6,574 nucleotides of DNA from an uncultured Clostridia bacterium (GTDB lineage Bacteria > Bacillota > Clostridia > Oscillospirales > CAG-272), in contig CANTEM010000066.1 in the NCBI GenBank assembly GCA_947652805.1, forward strand, positions 1 through 6,574, read 5' to 3'. Shown piece by piece: positions 1 to 5,793 of the stretch. A program made the position numbers and the translations under genes. The notes beneath the pieces are model-generated. The model saw only the letters and a program-made list of their open reading frames with translations, ran no database searches and was not told the origin of the DNA. Position 1 is the first letter of the stretch, and every line of letters starts with the position of its first letter.

Positions 1-1362
1 TACCTCCGTTCTTTTTTTTATTTTAAAAACTCATCAAAAAAAGAACCTAACATCCGGTTTCGGCGGTATTTTCAAAACGGTATAGGAAAATATGCCGTCT
101 TGCTGGACGAGGCGCACAATATACCGGACCGTGCCAGAGAAATGTATTCCGCCGTCCTCACAGTAGTAGATTTTATGCAACTGTATAAAACCATGCATGC
201 CTACTTCCCACAGCAAAAAGACTTGCGGGAAGCCCTCGCAGAGGTACTGCGGCTTTTTCAGGAGACTGCGGAGCTGTGTCGCTCAGAAGAACAGCTGGAC
301 GCAGCGGGACAGCAAACCGGATATTATCTTTCCGGCCGTGTTCCGGAAAAATTTGATACTGCACTTACAAAATTTGTGCAGGTGGGCAATGAAGTCCTGC
401 GAGATGCAGATGATATGGGCGCGCATGCACTGCTGGACCAGGCTGTGTCCGGATGCAGCAGGTTCTTGCGCAGTATAGAATTATTTGATTCTACATTTGT
501 TTTTTATGCGGAAAGTATCGGGGGCAGACTGCAAATTCATATACGGTGTCTGGATCCTTCTAAAATCCTCAGGCATATGATGCAGCCGGTGTACGGGGCG
601 GTATTTTTTTCGGCAACCCTGACGCCTATGGAATATTTTGCAGATGTGCTTGGCTGCCCACAGGCGCCTTGCCTGGAATTGGACTCCCCCTATGATGCAG
701 ATAAATTGGGAATATTCGGTGTGGATACGATCAGTACCCGTTACAGTGACCGTGAAAACTATGCTTTGGAAATTGCTGAAATGATTCTGTCTGTGGTGGA
801 AGCCCGCGAAGGCAATTATATCGTGTATTTTCCGTCCTATGCATATATGCAATGTATATATTCTGCATTTGCAGAAACTGCGCCCCATATACAGGCGGCA
901 GTGCAGAAGCAGGGAATGAGTCATAGAGAACGGAATGCATTTTTAGAGGCATTTTCTAAAAAGGACGGTTCACTGGTGGGCTTTTGTGTGTTGGGCGGCA
1001 TTTTTTCCGAGGGCGTGGATTTGCAGGGTGAACAGCTGATCGGAACGATTATTGTGGGAACGGGACTGCCGAAAATTACGGCGGAGCAAAATCTGCTGCG
1101 GGATTATTTTGAGCGGACCCGGGAAAACGGATTTGCATATGCATATACGTATCCGGCAATGATCAAGGTACAGCAGGCTGCCGGACGCGTGATCCGCAGT
1201 GAGACGGACCGGGGCGTGGTGGTGCTGATAGATGACCGGTATGCCCAGCCGCAAACGTACCGTCTGTTTCCAAAGGCATGGAAGCACATCCGCTTTACAG
1301 GCGATGCATATTCGCTGCACGCTGCGGTCTGCGCCTTTTGGGAAAAACAAGAAAAAAAATAG
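1..1362 (+). CDS. DinG/Rad3-type ATP-dependent DNA helicase, C-terminal part (5' end outside window)
   Basis: The reading frame is open from base 1 and ends at TAG 1360-1362, giving 453 visible residues, so the protein starts upstream of the window. It is a superfamily 2 helicase of the DinG/YoaA/XPD type, which unwinds DNA using ATP. Visible in order, numbering from base 1: the Walker B box DEAH at residues 36-39 within YAVLLDEAHN; motif III SAT at 204-206 (FFSATLTP); motif IV-like NYIVYFPSYAYM; motif V around GVDL at 338-341; and motif VI QAAGRVIR at 392-399. The family's N-terminal part, with Walker A and any iron-sulfur cysteines, is not in the window. The TTG at 100 is not a real start, because helicase-like sequence (RFRRYFQNGIGKYA) already precedes it. 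The first ~15 residues do not resemble the family and may be an artefact or junction. No terminator is seen directly after the gene. I give no symbol because dinG, yoaA and related paralogues cannot be told apart here. The family call is secure; the cellular role (repair or replication) is inferred. Confidence 0.9.
   Translation, partial: YLRSFFYFKNSSKKEPNIRFRRYFQNGIGKYAVLLDEAHNIPDRAREMYSAVLTVVDFMQLYKTMHAYFPQQKDLREALAEVLRLFQETAELCRSEEQLDAAGQQTGYYLSGRVPEKFDTALTKFVQVGNEVLRDADDMGAHALLDQAVSGCSRFLRSIELFDSTFVFYAESIGGRLQIHIRCLDPSKILRHMMQPVYGAVFFSATLTPMEYFADVLGCPQAPCLELDSPYDADKLGIFGVDTISTRYSDRENYALEIAEMILSVVEAREGNYIVYFPSYAYMQCIYSAFAETAPHIQAAVQKQGMSHRERNAFLEAFSKKDGSLVGFCVLGGIFSEGVDLQGEQLIGTIIVGTGLPKITAEQNLLRDYFERTRENGFAYAYTYPAMIKVQQAAGRVIRSETDRGVVVLIDDRYAQPQTYRLFPKAWKHIRFTGDAYSLHAAVCAFWEKQEKK
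8..46. repeat. AT-rich perfect inverted repeat at the window edge
   Basis: GTTCTTTTTTT at 8-18 is the exact reverse complement of AAAAAAAGAAC at 36-46. The 17-base gap between the arms contains its own TTTTAAAA palindrome. The right arm ends just where recognisable helicase sequence begins (PNIRFRRYF, from base 46). It lacks the GC-rich stem of an intrinsic terminator and lies inside the open helicase frame. It may be a fold-back artefact at a contig end or a junction; the sequence alone cannot decide. Confidence 0.6.
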
Positions 1363-1363
1363 C

Positions 1364-1392
1364 TTGCAATTTGTGTTTATATGTGTTACAAT
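1364..1392 (+). promoter_or_regulatory. Sigma-A-type promoter of the pheST operon
   Basis: A -35 box TTGCAA (1364-1369) and a -10 box TACAAT (1387-1392) are separated by exactly 17 bp. Each box differs from the TTGACA/TATAAT consensus at one or two positions. The predicted transcription start is about 1399, directly ahead of the first T-box structural elements. The -35 box begins 2 bp after the helicase stop codon, so the operon has its own promoter packed against the upstream gene. Confidence 0.8.
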
Positions 1393-1585
1393 ACATGCAA
1401 ACAGTGAAAACGATGATGAAGTTGGCAAATGCAGAAAATCAGGTTCTCAGAGAGGTGTGTCGGCGGCTGAAAGCACACTGCCTGTTGCAGGATGCCTTTC
1501 CCTTCGGAGTGCGGCAGGTGAAAATACAGTAGTCTGCCGGGGGAAGCGCCCCTTACAGCGAAACAAGTGCCGCATTGCGGAATTT

Positions 1586-1613
1586 GGGTGGTACCGCGGA
1601 ATATTTCCGTCCC
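1586..1613 (+). promoter_or_regulatory. T-box antiterminator hairpin
   Basis: GGG 1586-1588 pairs with CCC 1611-1613 (helix A1). The seven-base bulge UGGUACC (1589-1595) receives the tRNA 3' end. GCGGAA 1596-1601 pairs with TTCCGT 1605-1610 (helix A2) across a three-base loop. The 3' strand of this hairpin is the same segment that forms the 5' arm of the terminator, so the two structures exclude each other. This matches the standard T-box antiterminator architecture. Confidence 0.9.
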
Positions 1614-1644
1614 GATTTGTATGATTGGGACGGATTTTTATTTT
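1606..1644 (+). terminator. Leader intrinsic terminator of the pheST T-box
   Basis: TCCGTCCC (1606-1613) pairs perfectly with GGGACGGA (1627-1634) over 8 bp around a 13-base loop, followed by TTTTTATTTT (1635-1644). It should form when tRNA-Phe is fully charged and stop transcription before pheS. It is also the first hairpin with a U tract after the helicase stop, so it may end helicase transcripts as well. Confidence 0.92.
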
Positions 1645-1734
1645 GCTGGGACTTTGTCAGTAAGGCGCAGGCGCAGCGCTGTCAGAAAAATGGTAGCTTA
1701 ACAATCAATAACAATAGAAAGGCATATAAATTTT
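1645..1734 (+). other. Untranslated spacer between leader terminator and pheS
   Basis: These 90 bases carry no convincing gene. They contain a short GC-rich patch with tandem GGCGCA (1664-1669 and 1670-1675), the palindrome CAGCGCTG (1674-1681), and TGTCAG twice (1655-1660 and 1680-1685). The ribosome-binding site of pheS, AGAAAGG (1716-1722), lies 12 bases before its ATG, a slightly long spacing. No second promoter is evident. Confidence 0.6.
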
Positions 1735-2748
1735 ATGAAAGAAACACTACAAAAAATCAAGGAAGAAGCCCTTGCGGCGCTGTCTGCACTGGATGCAGAT
1801 ATAGAAGCGCTGCGGATCCGCTATCTGGGTAAAAAGGGAGAACTGACCGCAGTGCTGCGGGGTATGGGAAAACTCTCTCCGGAAGAGCGCCCCATTATGG
1901 GACAGCTTGCAAACGAAGTGCGGGCACAGATTGAAGAACAGCTTGCAAAGCGTGCAGGAGAGCTGAAAGCTGCTGCAATGGAAGGACGTCTGCGGGGGGA
2001 AAAGCTGGACGTTACAGTGCCCGGCGAAAAGATATATATGGGACATCTGCATCCCCTTACCAAAATGCGCAGGGAACTGGAAGATATCTTCAGTGGCATG
2101 GGCTTTTCCATTGCGGAGGGTCCGGAGGTGGAAACAGATTACTATAACTTCCAGGCGCTGAATACCCCTGCGGATCATCCTGCCCGGGACACCCAGGATA
2201 CCTTTTATATTACAGACAATGTGCTGCTGCGCTCCCAGACCTCTCCGGTTCAGGTGCGTACTATGGAAAATATGCGCCCGCCGATCCGTATTATTTCCCC
2301 CGGTCGTGTATACCGCTCCGATACAATGGACGCGACCCATTCTCCCCTGTTCCATCAGGTGGAGGGGCTGGTCGTGGACGAAGGCATCACCATGGGCGAT
2401 TTGAAGGGCACATTGGAGAAATTTGCACAGCTTATGTTCGGGCAAGAAACAAGAGTCCGTTTCCGTCCTCACCATTTCCCCTTTACGGAGCCTTCCGCAG
2501 AAGTAGACGTATCCTGCTTCCAGTGCGGCGGCAAGGGCTGCCGGCTTTGCAAGGGCGAAGGCTGGATCGAGATTTTAGGTGCAGGTATGGTGCATCCTAA
2601 TGTGCTGCGGGGATGCAATATCGACCCGACAAAATACAGCGGGTTTGCATTTGGTATGGGTGTGGAACGGATATTCATGCTCAAGCACCATGTAGATGAT
2701 TTGCGGTACCTGTATGAAAATGATGTGCGGTTCCTGGCACAGTTTTAA
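1735..2748 (+). CDS. pheS: Phenylalanyl-tRNA synthetase alpha subunit
   Basis: PheS is the catalytic subunit of the cytoplasmic alpha2-beta2 class II synthetase that joins phenylalanine to tRNA-Phe using ATP. The 337-residue length is normal for the family. The N-terminal ~85 residues are charged and helical, as expected for the tRNA-binding coiled coil. The catalytic core starts near H106-P107 with class II motif 1 (KMRRELEDIFSGMGF). Motif 2 is around GRVYRSD (from G190) and HSPLFHQVEG (from H202). Motif 3 is GFAFGMGVERIFML from G303, where A305 is the small residue lining the Phe pocket. Four cysteines in CxxCx4CxxC spacing (C261, C264, C269, C272) form a knuckle-like insert that is also in B. 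subtilis PheS and absent from E. coli PheS. The ATG at 1735 is preceded by AGAAAGG, and the protein opens with the usual coiled-coil segment. The gene lies behind the Phe T-box and 21 bp before pheT. Confidence 0.98.
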   Translation: MKETLQKIKEEALAALSALDADIEALRIRYLGKKGELTAVLRGMGKLSPEERPIMGQLANEVRAQIEEQLAKRAGELKAAAMEGRLRGEKLDVTVPGEKIYMGHLHPLTKMRRELEDIFSGMGFSIAEGPEVETDYYNFQALNTPADHPARDTQDTFYITDNVLLRSQTSPVQVRTMENMRPPIRIISPGRVYRSDTMDATHSPLFHQVEGLVVDEGITMGDLKGTLEKFAQLMFGQETRVRFRPHHFPFTEPSAEVDVSCFQCGGKGCRLCKGEGWIEILGAGMVHPNVLRGCNIDPTKYSGFAFGMGVERIFMLKHHVDDLRYLYENDVRFLAQF

Positions 2749-2769
2749 CGGAAAGGGGAAAAGAAATAT

Positions 2770-5184
2770 ATGAATTTACCGATGAAATGGCTTGCAGATT
2801 TCACAGATGTAAGCGATGTAGATATAAAAGCATATTGCGATCAGATGACGGACACCGGTAGTAAGGTGGAGGGCTATACCCAGGAGGGAAGCAGCTTTTC
2901 CAAGGTGGTTGTCGGAAAGCTCTTGTCCATTACCCAGCATCCCAATGCGGACAAGCTGGTGATCTGCACTGTGGATGTAGGTGGAGAAAGCCCCCTGCAA
3001 ATCGTTACAGGGGCGAAAAATGTGTTTGAAGGCTCATTGGTGCCGGTGGCGCTGGACGGCGCCGCGTTGCCCGGCGATGTAAAAATCAAAAAGGGAAAGC
3101 TGCGGGGAGAGGTCAGCGAGGGAATGCTGTGCTCCTTTGAAGAAATGGGGCTCACCCTTCATGAAATGCCCGGCGCGGCAGAGGACGGCATCTTGATTTT
3201 AGGCGATGTTGGCCTTGGAGATGCAGTGCCCGGTACAGATATGAAAGAACTGCTGACCATGCAGGGAAATGTGGTAGAATTTGAAATCACGCCCAACCGT
3301 CCGGACTGCCTTTCCGTAATCGGACTGGCAAGAGAAAGTGCCGTGACCTTTGACCGTCCCCTCCATATTCCCGCGCCCCAGGTAAAGCCTCTGGGCGACG
3401 GGGACAGCGTTGAAAAATATCTGAAGGTGGATATTGCCTGTGACGAGTTGTGCTATCGGTACAGCGCGGCAGCGGTGAAAAACGTAAAAATCGAGCCGTC
3501 CCCCCTGTGGCTGCGGATGCGGCTCCATGCGGCAGGCGTGCGTCCGATCAATAATATTGTAGACATTACAAACTATGTGATGCTGGAATACGGTCAGCCT
3601 ATGCATGCGTTTGATTATGCGTGTCTGGAGGGCAGTCATATTATCGTACGCCGTGCTGCACAGCGGGAGGCGTATACGTCTCTGGACAGCAAGGAGCATG
3701 TACTGGACGATTCCATGCTGGTGATCGCCGATGAAACAAAAGCGGTGGCACTTGCCGGCATCATGGGCGGCGAGAACAGCGAAATCACAGATAATACAAA
3801 GCTGGTGATTTTTGAAAGTGCTTGTTTTAAAGGTTCCAATGTTCGCATTACCTCCAGAAAGCTGGGCATGCGTACAGAAAGCTCCGCCCGGTTTGAAAAA
3901 GGCATGGATCCGGAAAATACGATGCCTGCACTTCTGCGGGCGCTGGAACTGATTCAGCAGCTTGGCGCCGGCGAAGTGGTAGACGGGATCATTGACGTAT
4001 ATCCCGGTAAGAAGGCACAGACAGTCATTCCCCTGGAAGCACAGCGGATCAACCGGTTCCTTGGCGTGGAGCTGGAGCAGGCATATATGGAACAGGTGCT
4101 GGAGCGGCTTGGGTTTGTCTGCCGGGACGGAATGGTAGAAGTGCCTTCCTGGCGTGCAGATGTAGAATGTATGGAGGATCTTGCGGAGGAGGTTGTCCGC
4201 ATCTACGGATATAACAAAATTCCTTCAACAGAATTCAAGGGACCGATGACCCAGGGCGGCAGAAACAAAAAACAGCAGTTTGAGGTGCGTGTCAGCGATG
4301 CCCTTTGCGATATGGGCATGGATGAAATTCATACATTCTCCTTTATCAGCCCCCGGTATTATGATAAAATTCGGATGGCGCAGGATGATTCCCGGAGAAA
4401 CAGCGTTGTGATCAAAAATCCTCTGGGTGAGGATACCTCCGTAATGCGCACCACCGCATTGCCGTCCATGCTGGAAGCACTTTCCTATAACTACAGTCAG
4501 AAAAACCAGAATGTACATCTGTATGAATTGGCATCCCTATATCTGCCGGTTGCAGGGGAACAGCTTCCCCGGGAGCCGAAAAGTCTTGTGCTTGGGTTCT
4601 ATGAAAACAATATGGACAGCAGCGCATGCTTCTATCGGATGAAGGGATATGTAGAAGCCATTTTGGCACTTGCGGGAATTGCAGATGCCAAGTATGTGAG
4701 CAAATCGGACAATGCGGCATTCCATCCGGGGCGCTGCGCAGAAATACAGCTGGGCGGAACCTGTCTGGGCGTATTCGGCGAAATTCACCCCACTGTGGGC
4801 GAGACCTATGGATTCGGCGTACCGGCATACGGTGCGGAGGTGGATTTTGACGCGTTGTTCCAAGCACGGAAAACGACGTTTGAATATACACCGCTGCCAA
4901 AATATCCTGCATTGGAACGAGATTTCTCCTTTGTTTGCGACGAAGACCTGGAGACCGGCGCAGTACGCGAGGTGATGCTCCGTGCCGGCGGCAAAATGGT
5001 TGTGGATGTATCCCTGTTTGACGTTTATCGGGGACCGCAGGTTGGAGAGGGCAAAAAGAGCGTATCCTTTGCGGTGATGCTCCGCGCCGCGGATCGGACC
5101 CTGACAGATGAAGAAGCAGACGCGACTGCGGAAAAGATTATGAAACGGCTCCATGAGGAGTACGGCGTAGTGCTGCGCGGATAA
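2770..5184 (+). CDS. pheT: Phenylalanyl-tRNA synthetase beta subunit
   Basis: PheT is the large subunit of the same alpha2-beta2 enzyme; it binds tRNA-Phe and edits mischarged Tyr-tRNA. Its 804 residues are typical of the full-length bacterial form. Domains in order: the N-terminal B1 part; an EMAP-like tRNA-binding (OB-fold) domain at about 46-127 (VVVGKLLSITQHPNADKL); the B3/B4 editing domain at about 221-375, with RPINNIVDITNY from R258, H279 in QPMHAFD and E335 in AGIMGGE, which corresponds by position to the E. coli editing Glu334 (inferred); the B5 DNA-binding-like domain at about 419-487; the catalytic-like core at about 490-690; and the C-terminal anticodon-binding FDX-ACB domain from about 706. 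The ATG at 2770 follows GGAAAGGGG (2750-2758), a strong ribosome-binding site. No frameshift or missing domain is seen. It is co-transcribed with pheS under T-box control. Confidence 0.98.
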   Translation: MNLPMKWLADFTDVSDVDIKAYCDQMTDTGSKVEGYTQEGSSFSKVVVGKLLSITQHPNADKLVICTVDVGGESPLQIVTGAKNVFEGSLVPVALDGAALPGDVKIKKGKLRGEVSEGMLCSFEEMGLTLHEMPGAAEDGILILGDVGLGDAVPGTDMKELLTMQGNVVEFEITPNRPDCLSVIGLARESAVTFDRPLHIPAPQVKPLGDGDSVEKYLKVDIACDELCYRYSAAAVKNVKIEPSPLWLRMRLHAAGVRPINNIVDITNYVMLEYGQPMHAFDYACLEGSHIIVRRAAQREAYTSLDSKEHVLDDSMLVIADETKAVALAGIMGGENSEITDNTKLVIFESACFKGSNVRITSRKLGMRTESSARFEKGMDPENTMPALLRALELIQQLGAGEVVDGIIDVYPGKKAQTVIPLEAQRINRFLGVELEQAYMEQVLERLGFVCRDGMVEVPSWRADVECMEDLAEEVVRIYGYNKIPSTEFKGPMTQGGRNKKQQFEVRVSDALCDMGMDEIHTFSFISPRYYDKIRMAQDDSRRNSVVIKNPLGEDTSVMRTTALPSMLEALSYNYSQKNQNVHLYELASLYLPVAGEQLPREPKSLVLGFYENNMDSSACFYRMKGYVEAILALAGIADAKYVSKSDNAAFHPGRCAEIQLGGTCLGVFGEIHPTVGETYGFGVPAYGAEVDFDALFQARKTTFEYTPLPKYPALERDFSFVCDEDLETGAVREVMLRAGGKMVVDVSLFDVYRGPQVGEGKKSVSFAVMLRAADRTLTDEEADATAEKIMKRLHEEYGVVLRG

Positions 5185-5188
5185 GAGG
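5183..5188 (+). promoter_or_regulatory. Ribosome-binding site of the phosphoribosyltransferase gene, overlapping the pheT stop
   Basis: AAGAGG lies 6 bases before the ATG at 5195 and shares its first two bases with the TAA stop of pheT (5182-5184). The overlap favours translational coupling to pheT and supports ATG 5195 as the true start. Confidence 0.7.
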
Positions 5189-5194
5189 ACGGCT

Positions 5195-5755
5195 ATGAAA
5201 AAAGTATATGAAATGCAGATTGCAGGGCTGGAGCGGCAGTTGCCCCTGTGTCCCTTAAACGAGGATTTGTATATCGGCGCTTTTGTAATATTCGGAGATC
5301 CGGCGCTTACTACAGCCTGTGCAGATGCACTGCTGAAGACAGCCCCTGCCCATGATTATATCATTACCGCAGAGGCGAAAGGAATCCCGCTGGCCCATGA
5401 AATGGCGCGGCTTGCAGGCAATCAGAAATATTTCGTTGCCCGCAAGCGCCCGAAGCTGTATATGACCGGTGTGTTTGAGACGACCGTGCATTCCATTACG
5501 ACTGAGGGCGAACAAAAGCTGTATTTGGATCAGGCGGATGTGGAATTGATGCGTGGGAAACGGGTGCTACTTGTGGACGATGTGATTTCTACAGGCGAAT
5601 CCTTGCAGGCACTGGAGCAACTGGTGCTTGCCGCAGGCGCTAAGATCGCGGGGCGCATGTGTATTTTAGCAGAAGGAGACGCGCGCTCCCGGCAGGATAT
5701 TATCTATTTGGAAGGGCTTCCCCTGTTCGATAAAAACGGCGAGCCGATACAGTAA
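5195..5755 (+). CDS. Purine-type phosphoribosyltransferase (COG0503-like), substrate unknown
   Basis: This 186-residue cytosolic protein has the type I phosphoribosyltransferase fold. The PRPP-binding signature VLLVDDVISTGES is at residues 124-136, with the paired acidic residues D128 and D129. Upstream, TAEAKGIPLA (from T58) occupies the pyrophosphate-loop position, followed by the basic ARKRPKLYM, which recalls the ARKR segment of xanthine phosphoribosyltransferase. The protein therefore sits in the adenine/xanthine phosphoribosyltransferase group, whose members join a purine base to PRPP in nucleotide salvage. It does not clearly match Apt (an EARGF-type loop is expected) or Xpt (a FLANG-type PRPP loop is expected), so no symbol is given. 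The ATG at 5195 follows AAGAGG (5183-5188), which overlaps the pheT stop codon. With only 10 bp between the genes and no terminator, it is almost certainly translated from the pheST mRNA and so falls under tRNA-Phe T-box control. The link to purine metabolism is inferred. Confidence 0.88.
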   Translation: MKKVYEMQIAGLERQLPLCPLNEDLYIGAFVIFGDPALTTACADALLKTAPAHDYIITAEAKGIPLAHEMARLAGNQKYFVARKRPKLYMTGVFETTVHSITTEGEQKLYLDQADVELMRGKRVLLVDDVISTGESLQALEQLVLAAGAKIAGRMCILAEGDARSRQDIIYLEGLPLFDKNGEPIQ

Positions 5756-5757
5756 AT

Positions 5758-5790
5758 AAAAAGGCTGCACCTGAAAGGTGCAGCCTTTTT
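5758..5790. terminator. Bidirectional intrinsic terminator between convergent genes
   Basis: AAAAAGGCTGCACCT (5758-5772) and AGGTGCAGCCTTTTT (5776-5790) form a perfect 15-bp inverted repeat around GAA. The stem has a GC-rich centre flanked by an A tract on one side and a T tract on the other, so it yields a hairpin plus U tract on either strand. It begins 3 bases after the phosphoribosyltransferase stop and ends 3 bases before the stop of the opposing permease gene. Confidence 0.95.
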
Positions 5791-5793
5791 ACA

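Larger units (their letters stand above)
1399..1644 (+). promoter_or_regulatory. T-box riboswitch leader responding to uncharged tRNA-Phe
   Basis: This is the untranslated leader of pheST, which couples transcription to tRNA-Phe charging. The conserved T-box core GGGTGGTACCGCGG (1586-1599) is unmistakable. Its UGGU bulge (1589-1592) complements an ACCA tRNA end, matching the A73 discriminator of bacterial tRNA-Phe. In Stem I, GATGA (1412-1416) opposite GAGT (1507-1510) resembles the kink-turn, TGAAG (1417-1421) pairs with CTTCG (1502-1506), and TTC at 1498-1500 sits just inside that helix where the specifier codon is expected, by comparison with B. subtilis glyQS. UUC is a Phe codon. An AGAGAG motif (1448-1453) is followed by a GTGTG/CACAC stem closing a distal loop. 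A GGGG/CCCC hairpin (1540-1552) fits Stem III. The usual AGUA of the specifier loop is not seen. The downstream genes pheS and pheT agree independently with Phe specificity. The Stem I fold is a hand-made model. Confidence 0.93.

Noticed and set aside
100..102. TTG at 100 as the start of the helicase
   Set aside because: The frame is open to base 1, family-like residues occur before position 100, and a start inside the DEAH box would remove the ATP-binding half of the enzyme.
1503..1505. A second TTC as the T-box specifier codon
   Set aside because: It is followed by a purine, which would suit a specifier, but it lies within CTTCG, which pairs with TGAAG in the helix below the specifier loop. 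TTC at 1498-1500 has the spacing to GAGT seen in glyQS.
1232..1832. Three plus-strand open frames (1232-1624, 1278-1532, 1575-1832) spanning the helicase end, T-box and pheS start
   Set aside because: They cross the promoter, the T-box core and the terminator hairpin, which are conserved RNA elements, and their products show no domain. No leader peptide is needed for T-box regulation.
1747..2475. A 242-codon open frame on the minus strand inside pheS
   Set aside because: It lies entirely antisense to pheS, reads as a Cys/His/Phe-rich product with no recognisable domain, and is explained by the codon usage of the real gene.
4412..5154. Two long minus-strand open frames (4412-4912 and 4537-5154) inside pheT
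   Set aside because: They overlap intact pheT catalytic and C-terminal domains, have no ribosome-binding site I can support, and their products have no familiar motif.
5195..5755. Naming the phosphoribosyltransferase apt, xpt or pyrE
   Set aside because: The PRPP motif fixes the superfamily only. The pyrophosphate loop and base-binding regions do not match one subtype well enough to give a symbol.
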